From Amblyomma americanum (lineage: Eukaryota; Arthropoda; Arachnida; Ixodida; Ixodidae): DNA of 64,000 bases. Shown here in pieces: positions 9,070 to 19,790 of the stretch (position 1 is the first letter of the stretch; each line of letters opens with the position of its first letter). The stretch spans positions 146,656,121 to 146,720,120 of the forward strand of contig NC_135504.1 of NCBI RefSeq assembly GCF_052857255.1, read 5' to 3'. The position numbers and the translations under genes were made by a program. Under the pieces are notes generated by a model that was given only the letters and a program-made list of their open reading frames with translations, had not been told where the DNA came from and made no database searches.

Positions 9070-11335
9070 TTAGCTCGTTTCGGTCTAAAAAAGCTTGTTT
9101 CGCTGTATTAAGCAAGAATACGTGCTTTTCGCGCAGTTATAAGAGAAAAAGTTTTGACGCGTGTCACAGGGACACGTGTAAAACCGACGTGTTCAGATCT
9201 AGCTCGTTTCGGTCTAAAACAGCTTGATTCGTTGTATTAAGCACGAATACATGCTTTTCGCGCAGTTATAAGAGAAAAAGTTTTGACGAGTATCACGTGG
9301 ATACTTGTAAAACCGATGCGTTCAGATACAACTCGTTTCGGTCTAAAACAGCTTGTTCCGTTTTATTAAGCACGAATACATGCTTTTCGCGCAGTTATAA
9401 GAGAAAAAGTTTTGACGCGTATCAGAGGAACACTTGTAAAACCGATGTGTTGTGACTTAACTCGTTTCGGTCTAAAACAGCTTGTTTCGCTGTATTAAGC
9501 AAGAATACATGCTTTTCGCGCAGTTATAAGAGAAAAAGTTGTGACGCGTGTCACAGGGACACTTGTAAAACCGATGTGTTCAGATTTAGCTCGTTTCGGT
9601 CTAAAACAGCTTGTTTCGCTGTATTAAGCAGGAATACATGCTTTTCGCGCAGTTATAAGAGAAAAAGTTTTAAAGGCGTGTCACAGGGACACTTGTAAAA
9701 CCGATGTGTTCAGATTTACCCCGTTTCGGTCTAAAACAGCTTGTTTCGTTAGACTAAGCACGAATACATGCTTTTCACGCAGTTATAAGAGAAAAAAGTT
9801 TTGACGCGTATCAGAGGAACACTTGTAAAACCGATGTGTTGTGATTTAGCTCGTTTCGGTCTAAAACAGCTTGTTTCGCTGTATTAAGCAAGAATACGTG
9901 CTTTTCGCGCAGTTATAAGAGAAAAAGTTTTGACGCGTGTCACAGGGACACTTGTAAAACAGATGTGTTCAGATCTAGCTCGTTTTGGTGTAAAACAGCT
10001 TGTTTCGTTGTATTAAGCAAGAATACATGCTTTTCGCGCAGTTATAAGAGAAAAAGTTTTGACGCGTGTCACAAGGACACTTGTAAAACCGATGTGTTCA
10101 GATTTAGCTCGTTTCGGTCTAAAACAGCTTGTTTCGTTGTATTGAGCACGAATACATGCTTTTCGCGCAGTTATAAGAGAAAAAGTTTAGACGCGTATCA
10201 GAGGAACACTTGTAAAACCGATGTGTTGTGATTTAGCTCGTTTCGGTCTAAAACAGCTTGTTTCGTTGTATTAAGCAAGAATACATGCTTTTCGCGCAGT
10301 TATAAGAGAAAAAGATTTGACGCGTATCAGAGGAACACTTGTAAAGCCGATGTGTTGTGATTTATCTCGATATCGGTCTAAAATAGCTTGTCTTGTTTCG
10401 CTGTATTAAGCAGGAATACATGCTTTTCGCGCAGTTATAAGAGAAAAAGTTTTAAAGGCGTGTCACAGGGACACTTGTAAAACCGATGTGTTCAGATGTA
10501 GCTCGTTTTGGTGTAAAACAGCTTGTTTCGTTGTATTAAGCAAGAATGCATGCTTTTCGCGCAGTTATAAGAGAAAAAGTTTAGACGCGTATCAGAGGAA
10601 CACTTGTAAAACCGATGTGTTGTGATTTAGCTCGTTTCGGTTTTAAACAGCTTGTTTCGTTTATTAAGCTAGAATACATGCTTTTCGCGCAGTTATAAGA
10701 GAAAAAGTCTTGAGGCGTATCAGAGGAACACTTGTAAAACCGATGTGTTGTGATTTAGCTCGTTCCGGTCTAAAACAGCTTGTTTCGCTGTATTAAGCAA
10801 GAATACATGCTTTTCGCGCAGTTATTAGAGAAAAAGTTTTGACACTTGTAATACCGATGTGTTGTGATTTGGCTCGTTTCGGTCTAAAACAGCTTGTTTC
10901 GTTGTATTAAGCAAGAATGCATGCTTTTCGCGCAGTTATAAGAGAAAAAGTTTAGACGCGTATCAGAGGAACACTTGTAAAACCGATGTGTTGTGATTTA
11001 GCTCGTTTCGGTCTAAAACAGCTTGTTTCGTTGTATTAAGCAAGAATACATGATTTTCGCGCAGTTATAAGAGAAAAAGTTTTGACGCGTATCAGAGGAA
11101 CACTTGTAAAACCGATGTGTTGTGATTTAGCTCGTTTCGGTTTTAAACAGCTTGTTTCGTTGTATTAAGCAAGAATACATGCTTTTCGCGCAGTTATAAG
11201 AGAAAAAGTTTTGAGGCGTATCAGAGGAACACTTGTAAAACCGATGTGTTGTGATTTAGCTCGTTCCGGTCTAAAACAGCTTGTTTCCCTGTATTAAGCA
11301 AGAATACATGCTTTTCGCGCAGTTATTAGAGAAAA
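9070..11335 (+). repeat. Segmental duplicate, copy 1 (offset 5020-5150 bp)
   Basis: Matches 14090-16490. Private markers at a 5020 bp offset include CTTTTCACGCAG (about 9776/14796), the T1 copy with CAAGAATACAT (9965/14985) and the slippage CTTGTCTTGT (10387/15407). One monomer with CATGATTTTCGCG, present near 15700, is missing at about 10640, so the offset becomes 5150 for CGTTTATTAAGCTAG (10658/15808) and GTCTTGAGGCG (10708/15857). The match ends where 11336 continues as TTTAAAGGCG and 16486 as TTTAACACTTG. Confidence 0.8.
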
Positions 11336-12264
11336 AGTTTTAAAGGCGTGTCACAGAGACACTTGCATAACCGATGTGTTGTGATTTAGCTCGTTTCGGT
11401 CTAAAAAAGCTTGTTTCGCTGTATTAAGCAAGAATACGTGCTTTTCGCGCAGTTATAAGAGAAAAAGTTTTGACGCGTGTCACAGGGACACGTGTAAAAC
11501 CGACGTGTTCAGATCTAGCTCGTTTCGGTCTAAAACAGCTTGATTCGTTGTATTAAGCACGAATACATGCTTTTCGCGCAGTTATAAGAGAAAAAGTTTT
11601 GACGAGTATCACGTGGATACTTGTAAAACCGATGCGTTCAGATACAACTCGTTTCGGTCTAAAACAGCTTGTTCCGTTTTATTAAGCACGAATACATGCT
11701 TTTCGCGCAGTTATAAGAGAAAAAGTTTTGACGCGTATCAGAGGAACACTTGTAAAACCGATGTGTTGTGACTTAACTCGTTTCGGTCTAAAACAGCTTG
11801 TCTCGCTGTATTAAGCAAGAATACGTGCTTTTCGCGCAGTTATAAGAGAAAAAGTTTTGACGCGTGTCACAGGGACACTTGTAAAACCGATGTGTTCAGA
11901 TCTAGCTCGTTTTGGTGTAAAACAGCTTGTTTCGTTTTATTAAGCAAGAATACATGCTTTTCGCGCAGTTATAAGAGAAAAAGTTTTGACGCGTGTCACA
12001 AGGACACTTGTAAAACCGATGTGTTCAGATTTAGCTCGTTTCGGTCTAAAACAGCTTGTTTCGTTGTATTGAGCACGAATACATGCTTTTCGCGCAGTTA
12101 TCAGAGAAAAAGTTTAGACGCGTATCAGAGGAACACTTGTAAAACCGATGTGTTGTGATTTATCTCGATATCGGTCTAAAACAGCTTGTTTCGCTGTATT
12201 AAGCAGGAATACATGCTTTTCGCGCAGTTATAAGAGAAAAAGTTTTAAAGGCGTGTCACAGGGA

Positions 12265-12274
12265 CACTTCACTT
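12265..12274 (+). repeat. 5 bp micro-duplication CACTT x2
   Basis: GGGACACTTCACTTGTAAAA shows a tandem copy of CACTT in the core. It explains the rise of the 3981 bp duplication offset to 3986 bp, so it arose after that duplication or was lost from the partner. Confidence 0.85.
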
Positions 12275-12979
12275 GTAAAACCGATGTGTTCAGATCTAGC
12301 TCGTTTTGGTGTAAAACAGCTTGTTTCGTTGTATTAAGCAAGAATGCATGCTTTTCGCGCAGTTATAAGAGAAAAAGTTTAGACGCGTATCAGAGGAACA
12401 CTTGTAAAACCGATGTGTTGTGATTTAGCTCGTTTCGGTCTAAAACAGCTTGTTTCGTTGTATTAAGCAAGAATACATGATTTTCGCGCAGTTATAAGAG
12501 AAAAAGTTTTGACGCGTATCAGAGGAACACTTGTAAAACCGATGTGTTGTGATTTAGCTCGTTTCGGTTTTAAACAGCTTGTTTCGTTGTATTAAGCAAG
12601 AATACATGCTTTTCGCGCAGTTATAAGAGAAAAAGTTTTGAGGCGTATCAGAGGAACACTTGTAAGACCGATGTGTTGTGATTTAGCTCGTTCCGGTCTA
12701 AAACAGCTTGTTTCGCTGTATTAAGCAAGAATACTTGCTTTTCGCGCAGTTATTAGAGAAAAAGTTTTGACACTTGTAATACCGATGTGTTGTGATTTGG
12801 CTCGTTTCGGTCTAAAACAGCTTGTTTCGTTGTATTAAGCAAGTATACATGCTTTTCGTGCAGTTATTAGAGAAAAAGATTTGACGCGTATCAGAGGAAC
12901 ACTTGTAAAGCCGATGTGTTGTGATTTAGCTCGTTTCGGTCTAAAACAGCTTGTTTCGCTGTATTAAGCAGGAATACAT

Positions 12980-13625
12980 GCTTTTCGCGCAGTTATAAGA
13001 GAAAAAGTTTTAAAGGCGTGTCACAGAGACACTTGTAAAACCGATGTGTTGTGATTTAGCTCGTTTCGGTCTAAAAAAGCTTGTTTCGCTGTATTAAGCA
13101 AGAATACGTGCTTTTCGCGCAGTTATAAGAGAAAAAGTTTTGACGCGTGTCACAGGGACACGTGTAAAACCGACGTGTTCAGATCTAGCTCGTTTCGGTC
13201 TAAAACAGCTTGATTCGTTGTATTAAGCACGAATACATGCTTTTCGCGCAGTTATAAGAGAAAAAGTTTTGACGAGTATCACGTGGATACTTGTAAAACC
13301 GATGCGTTCAGATACAACTCGTTTCGGTCTAAAACAGCTTGTTCCGTTTTATTAGGCACGAATACATGCTTTTCGCGCAGTTATAAGAGAAAAAGTTTTG
13401 ACGCGTATCAGAGGAACACTTGTAAAACCGATGTGTTGTGACTTAACTCGTTTCGGTCTAAAACAGCTTGTTTCGCTGTATTAAGCAAGAATACATGCTT
13501 TTCGCGCAGTTATAAGAGAAAAAGTTGTGACGCGTGTCACAGGGACACTTGTAAAACCGATGTGTTCAGATTTAGCTCGTTTCGGTCTAAAACAGCTTGT
13601 TTCGCTGTATTAAGCAGGAATACAT
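12980..13625 (+). repeat. Five-monomer HOR cassette T8-T9-T10-T11-T12
   Basis: A 646 bp block of five distinct monomers in fixed order: T8 (GTCACAGAGACAC, CTAAAAAAGCTTG with a HindIII site, tail GAATACGT), T9 (GACACGTGTAAAACCGACG, AGATCT, CTTGATTCG), T10 (GAGTATCACGTGGATAC, GATGCGTTCAGATACAAC, TTCCGTTTTATT), T11 (GTGACTTAACTCG) and T12 (GTTGTGACGCG). The same order recurs at about 2798-3443, 6950-7575, 9000-9630, 11320-11800, 14080-14650, 16720-17205, 18945-19535, 20885-21475, 23870-24450, 31670-32310, 34240-34760, 35510-36150, 42230-42860, 49050-49650, 53030-53650 and 57370-57900, some copies cut short. It is the most constant higher-order element of the array and suits HOR-specific probes. 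Confidence 0.85.
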
Positions 13626-14089
13626 GCTTTTCGCGCAGTTATAAGAGAAAAAGTTTTAAAGGCGTGTCACAGGGACACTTGTAAAACCGATGTGTTCAGA
13701 TTTACCCCGTTTCGGTCTAAAACAGCTTGTTTCGTAAGACTAAGCACGAATACATGCTTTTCGCGCAGTTATAAGAGAAAAAAGTTTTGACGCGTATCAG
13801 AGGAACACTTGTAAAACCGATGTGTTGTGATTTAGCTCGTTTCGGTCTAAAACAGCTTGTTTCGCTGTATTAAGCAAGAATACGTGCTTTTCGCGCAGTT
13901 ATAAGAGAAAAAGTTTTGACGCGTGTCACAGGGACACCTGTAAAACCGATGTGTTCAGATCTAGCTCGTTTTGGTGTAAAACAGCTTGTTTCGTTGTATT
14001 AAGCACGAATACATGCTTTTCGCGCAGTTATAAGAGAAAAAGTTTTGACGCGTGTCACAAGGACACTTGTAAAACCGATGTGTTGTGAT

Positions 14090-16490
14090 TTAGCTCGTTT
14101 CGGTCTAAAAAAGCTTGTTTCGCTGTATTAAGCAAGAATACGTGCTTTTCGCGCAGTTATAAGAGAAAAAGTTTTGACGCGTGTCACAGGGACACGTGTA
14201 AAACCGACGTGTTCAGATCTAGCTCGTTTCGGTCTAAAACAGCTTGATTCGTTGTATTAAGCACGAATACATGCTTTTCGCGCAGTTATAAGAGAAAAAG
14301 TTTTGACGAGTATCACGTGGATACTTGTAAAACCGATGCGTTCAGATACAACTCGTTTCGGTCTAAAACAGCTTGTTCCGTTTTATTAAGCACGAATACA
14401 TGCTTTTCGCGCAGTTATAAGAGAAAAAGTTTTGACGCGTATCAGAGGAACACTTGTAAAACCGATGTGTTGTGACTTAACTCGTTTCGGTCTAAAACAG
14501 CTTGTTTCGCTGTATTAAGCAAGAATACATGCTTTTCGCGCAGTTATAAGAGAAAAAGTTGTGACGCGTGTCACAGGGACACTTGTAAAACCGATGTGTT
14601 CAGATTTAGCTCGTTTCGGTCTAAAACAGCTTGTTTCGCTGTATTAAGCAGGAATACATGCTTTTCGCGCAGTTATAAGAGAAAAAGTTTTAAAGGCGTG
14701 TCACAGGGACACTTGTAAAACCGATGTGTTCAGATTTACCCCGTTTCGGTCTAAAACAGCTTGTTTCGTTAGACTAAGCACGAATACATGCTTTTCACGC
14801 AGTTATAAGAGAAAAAAGTTTTGACGCGTATCAGAGGAACACTTGTAAAACCGATGTGTTGTGATTTAGCTCGTTTCGGTCTAAAACAGCTTGTTTCGCT
14901 GTATTAAGCAAGAATACGTGCTTTTCGCGCAGTTATAAGAGAAAAAGTTTTGACGCGTGTCACAGGGACACTTGTAAAACCGATGTGTTCAGATCTAGCT
15001 CGTTTTGGTGTAAAACAGCTTGTTTCGTTGTATTAAGCAAGAATACATGCTTTTCGCGCAGTTATAAGAGAAAAAGTTTTGACGCGTGTCACAAGGACAC
15101 TTGTAAAACCGATGTGTTCAGATTTAGCTCGTTTCGGTCTAAAACAGCTTGTTTCGTTGTATTGAGCACGAATACATGCTTTTCGCGTAGTTATAAGAGA
15201 AAAAGTTTAGACGCGTATCAGAGGAACACTTGTAAAACCGATGTGTTGTGATTTAGCTCGTTTCGGTCTAAAACAGCTTGTTTCGTTGTATTAGGCAAGA
15301 ATACATGCTTTTCGCGCAGTTATAAGAGAAAAAGATTTGACGCGTATCAGAGGAACACTTGTAAAGCCGATGTGTTGTGATTTATCTCGATATCGGTCTA
15401 AAATAGCTTGTCTTGTTTCGCTGTATTAAGCAGGAATACATGCTTTTCGCGCAGTTATAAGAGAAAAAGTTTTAAAGGCGTGTCACAGGGACACGTGTAA
15501 AACCGATGTGTTCAGATGTAGCTCGTTTTGGTGTAAAACAGCTTGTTTCGTTGTATTAAGCAAGAATGCATGCTTTTCGCGCAGTTATAAGAGAAAAAGT
15601 TTAGACGCGTATCAGAGGAACACTTGTAAAACCGATGTGTTGTGATTTAGCTCGTTTCGGTCTAAAACAGCTTGTTTCGTTGTATTAAGCAAGAATACAT
15701 GATTTTCGCGCAGTTATAAGAGAAAAAGTTTTGACGCGTATCAGAGGAACACTTGTAAAACCGATGTGTTGTGATTTAGCTCGTTTCGGTTTTAAACAGC
15801 TTGTTTCGTTTATTAAGCTAGAATACATGCTTTTCGCGCAGTTATAAGAGAAAAAGTCTTGAGGCGTATCAGAGGAACACTTGTAAAACCGATGTGTTGT
15901 GATTTAGCTCGTTCCGGTCTAAAACAGCTTGTTTCGCTGTATTAAGCAAGAATACATGCTTTTCGCGCAGTTATTAGAGAAAAAGTTTTGACACTTGTAA
16001 TACCGATGTGTTGTGATTTGGCTCGTTTCGGTCTAAAACAGCTTGTTTCGTTGTATTAAGCAAGAATGCATGCTTTTCGCGCAGTTATAAGAGAAAAAGT
16101 TTAGACGCGTATCAGAGGAACACTTGTAAAACCGATGTGTTGTGATTTAGCTCGTTTCGGTCTAAAACAGCTTGTTTCGTTGTATTAAGCAAGAATACAT
16201 GATTTTCGCGCAGTTATAAGAGAAAAAGTTTTGACGCGTATCAGAGGAACACTTGTAAAACCGATGTGTTGTGATTTAGCTCGTTTCGGTTTTAAACAGC
16301 TTGTTTCGTTGTATTAAGCAAGAATACATGCTTTTCGCGCAGTTATAAGAGAAAAAGTTTTGAGGCGTATCAGAGGAACACTTGTAAAACCGATGTGTTG
16401 TGATTTAGCTCGTTCCGGTCTAAAACAGCTTGTTTCGCTGTATTAAGCAAGAATACATGCTTTTCGCGCAGTTATTAGAGAAAAAGTTTT
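14090..16490 (+). repeat. Segmental duplicate, copy 2 (offset 5020-5150 bp)
   Basis: Partner of 9070-11335. It also lines up with 18950-20350 at 4871 bp offset (T1 at 14985 and 19856). It includes T8-T12, T5, T7, T1, T2, T3, T4 (with the CTTGTCTTGT slippage at 15407-15416), a GAATGCATGC T3-like monomer, a TTTTAAAC monomer and two 114 bp monomers. No non-satellite sequence occurs. Confidence 0.76.
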
Positions 16491-17690
16491 AACACTTGTA
16501 ATACCGATGTGTTGTGATTTGGCTCGTTTCGGTCTAAAACAGCTTGTTTCGTTGTATTAAGCAAGTATACATGCTTTTCGTGCAGTTATAAGAGAAAAAG
16601 ATTTGACGCGTATCAGAGGAACACTTGTAAAGCCGATGTGTTGTGATTTAGCTCGTTTCGGTCTAAAACAGCTTGTTTCGCTGTATTAAGCAGGAATACA
16701 TGCTTTTCGCGCAGTTATAAGAGAAAAAGTTTTAAAGGCGTGTCACAGAGACACTTGTATAATCGATGTGTTGTGATTTAGCTCGTTTCGGTCTAAAAAA
16801 GCTTGTTTCGCTGTATTAAGCAAGAATACGTGCTTTTCGCGCAGTTATAAGAGAAAAAGTTTTGACGCGTGTCACAGGGACACGTGTAAAACCGACGTGT
16901 TCAGATCTAGCTCGTTTCGGTCTAAAACAGCTTGATTCGTTGTATTAAGCACGAATACATGCTTTTCGCGCAGTTATAAGAGAAAAAGTTTTGACGAGTA
17001 TCACGTGGATACTTGTAAAACCGATGCGTTCAGATACAACTAGTCTCGGTCTAAAACAGCTTGTTCCGTTTTATTAAGCACGAATACATGCTTTTCGCGC
17101 AGTTATAAGAGAAAAAGTTTTGACGCGTATCAGAGGAACACTTGTAAAACCGATGTGTTGTGACTTAACTCGTTTCGGTCTAAAACAGCTTGTTTCGCTG
17201 TATTAAGCAGGAATACATGCTTTTCGCGCAGTTATAAGAGAAAAAGTTTTAAAGGCGTGTCACAGGGACACTTGTAAAACCGATGTGTTCAGATTTACCC
17301 CGTTTCGGTCTAAAACAGCTTGTTTCGTTAGACTAAGCACGAATACATGCTTTTCGCGAAGTTATAAGAGAAAAAAGTTTTGACGCGTGTCACAGGGACA
17401 CTTGTAAAACCGATGTGTTCAGATTTACCTCGTTTCGGTCTAAAACAGCTTGTTTCGTTGAACTAAGCACGAATACATGCTTTTCGCGCAGTTATAAGAG
17501 AAAAAAGTTTTGACGCGTATCAGAGGAACACTTGTAAAACCGATGTGTTCAGATCTAGCTCGTTTTGGTGTAAAACAGCTTGTTTCGTTGTATTAAGCAC
17601 GAATACATGCTTTTCGCGCAGTTATAAGAGAAAAAGTTTAGACGCGTATCAGAGGAACACTTGTAAAACCGATGTGTTGTGATTTAGCTC
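16491..17690 (+). repeat. Mosaic segment between duplications
   Basis: Continues from a 114 bp monomer into the T4 sister type, T8 (with the private change CACTTGTATAATCGATG near 16755), T9, T10 (with TACAACTAGTCTCGG near 17035, disturbing the usual ACTCGTTTCGG), T11, then straight to TTTAAAGGCG, so T12 is skipped. A T6 copy with CGCGAAGTT follows at about 17355, then GTTGAACTAAG, T1-like and T3 monomers. Satellite only. Confidence 0.8.
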
Positions 17691-19790
17691 GTTTCGGTCT
17701 AAAACAGCTTGTTTCGTTGTATTAAGCAAGAATACATGATTTTCGCGCAGTTATAAGAGAAAAAGTTTTGACGCGTATCAGAGGAACACTTGTAAAACCG
17801 ATGTGTTGTGATTTAGCTCGTTTCGGTTTTAAACAGCTTGTTTCGTTGTATTAAGCAAGAATACATGCTTTTCGCGCAGTTATAAGAGAAAAAGTTTTGA
17901 GGCGTATCAGAGGAACACTTGTAAAACCGATGTGTTGTGATTTAGCTCGTTCCGGTCTAAAACAGCTTGTTTCGCTGTATTAAGCAAGAATACTTGCTTT
18001 TCGCGCAGTTATTAGAGAAAAAGTTTTGACACTTGTAATACCGATGTGTTGTGATTTGGCTCGTTTCGGTCTAAAACAGCTTGTTTCGTTGTATTAAGCA
18101 AGTATACATGCTTTTCGTGCAGTTATTAGAGAAAAAGATTTGACGCGTATCAGAGGAACACTTGTAAAGCCGATGTGTTGTGATTTAGCTCGTTTCGGTC
18201 TAAAACAGCTTGTTCCGTTTTATTAAGCACGAATACATGCTTTTCGCGCAGTTATAAGAGAAAAAGTTTTGACGCGTATCAGAGGAACACTTGTAAAACC
18301 GATGTGTTGTGACTTAACTCGTTTCGGTCTAAAACAGCTTGTTTCGCTGTATTAAGCAAGAATACATGCTTTTCGCGCAGTTATAAGAGAAAAAGTTGTG
18401 ACGCGTGTCACAGGGACACTTGTAAAACCGATGTGTTCAGATTTAGCTCGTTTCGGTCTAAAACAGCTTGTTTCGCTGTATTAAGCAGGAATACATGCTT
18501 TTCGCGCAGTTATAAGAGAAAAAGTTTTAAAGGCGTGTCACAGGGACACTTGTAAAACCGATGTGTTCAGATTTACCCCGTTTCGGTCTAAAACAGCTTG
18601 TTTCGTAAGACTAAGCACGAATACATGCTTTTCGCGCAGTTATAAGAGAAAAAAGTTTTGACGCGTATCAGAGGAACACTTGTAAAACCGATGTGTTGTG
18701 ATTTAGCTCGTTTCGGTCTAAAACAGCTTGTTTCGCTGTATTAAGCAAGAATACGTGCTTTTCGCGCAGTTATAAGAGAAAAAGTTTTGACGCCTGTCAC
18801 AGGGACACTTGTAAAACCGATGTGTTCAGATCTAGCTCGTTTTGGTGTAAAACAGCTTGTTTCGTTGTATTAAGCACGAATACATGCTTTTCGCGCAGTT
18901 ATAAGAGAAAAAGTTTTGACGCGTGTCACAAGGACACTTGTAAAACCGATGTGTTGTGATTTAGCTCGTTTCGGTCTAAAAAAGCTTGTTTCGCTGTATT
19001 AAGCAAGAATACGTGCTTTTCGCGCAGTTATAAGAGAAAAAGTTTTGACGCGTGTCACAGGGACACGTGTAAAACCGACGTGTTCAGATCTAGCTCGTTT
19101 CGGTCTAAAACAGCTTGATTCGTTGTATTAAGCACGAATACATGCTTTTCGCGCAGTTATAAGAGAAAAAGTTTTGACGAGTATCACGTGGATACTTGTA
19201 AAACCGATGCGTTCAGATACAACTCGTTTCGGTCTAAAACAGCTTGTTCCGTTTTATTAAGCACGAATACATGCTTTTCGCGCAGTTATAAGAGAAAAAG
19301 TTTTGACGCGTATCAGAGGAACACTTGTAAAACCGATGTGTTGTGACTTAACTCGTTTCGGTCTAAAACAGCTTGTTTCGCTGTATTAAGCAAGAATACA
19401 TGCTTTTCGCGCAGTTATAAGAGAAAAAGTTGTGACGCGTGTCACAGGGACACTTGTAAAACCGATGTGTTCAGATTTAGCTCGTTTCGGTCTAAAACAG
19501 CTTGTTTCGCTGTATTAAGCAGGAATACATGCTTTTCGCGCCGTTATAAGAGAAAAAGTTTTAAAGGCGTGTCACAGGGACACTTGTAAAACCGATGTGT
19601 TCAGATTTACCCCGTTTCGGTCTAAAACAGCTTGTTTCGTAAGACTAAGCACGAATACATGCTTTTCGCGCAGTTATAAGAGAAAAAAGTTTTGACGCGT
19701 ATCAGAGGAACACTTGTAAAACCGATGTGTTGTGATTTAGCTCGTTTCGGTCTAAAACAGCTTGTTTCGCTGTATTAAGCAAGAATACGT
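17691..19790 (+). repeat. Segmental duplicate of 12.43-14.9 kb with a three-monomer loss
   Basis: The private mark CAAGAATACTTGC (12732 and 17991) and the next monomer, with TTATTAG after CGTGCAG (about 12858 and 18117), align at 5259 bp offset. At about 18200 a T4-sister head passes directly into a T10 tail (CTTGTTCCGTTTTATT), and from there the offset is 4871 bp (GTAAGACTAAG at 13733 and 18604). The change of 388 bp equals three monomers, as expected for an unequal crossover in register. Confidence 0.78.

Larger units (their letters stand above)
7840..10060 (+). repeat. Segmental duplicate, copy 1 (offset 3981-3987 bp)
   Basis: Matches 11820-14060. Ordered markers shared by the two: the T1 copy at 7911/11892, GAATGCATGC (8340/12330), CATGATTTTCGCG (8490/12478), GTTTTGAGGCG (8650/12637), the 114 bp monomer (8751/12736 region), CGTGCAGTTA (8871/12858) and the T8-T12 cassette. 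The offset grows from 3981 to about 3986 at the 5 bp slippage CACTTCACTT (12265-12274). Differences include CAAGAATACTTGC at 12731 and GTAAGACTAAG at 13733 against GTTAGACTAAG in the first copy. Confidence 0.78.
11820..14060 (+). repeat. Segmental duplicate, copy 2 (offset 3981-3987 bp)
   Basis: Partner of 7840-10060. Part of it (from about 12430) is also the source or copy of 17690-19540, first at 5259 bp offset and later, after a three-monomer loss at about 18200, at 4871 bp. It contains the reference T8-T12 cassette (12980-13625). It ends at a chimeric T2/T8 monomer around 14050-14110. Confidence 0.76.
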
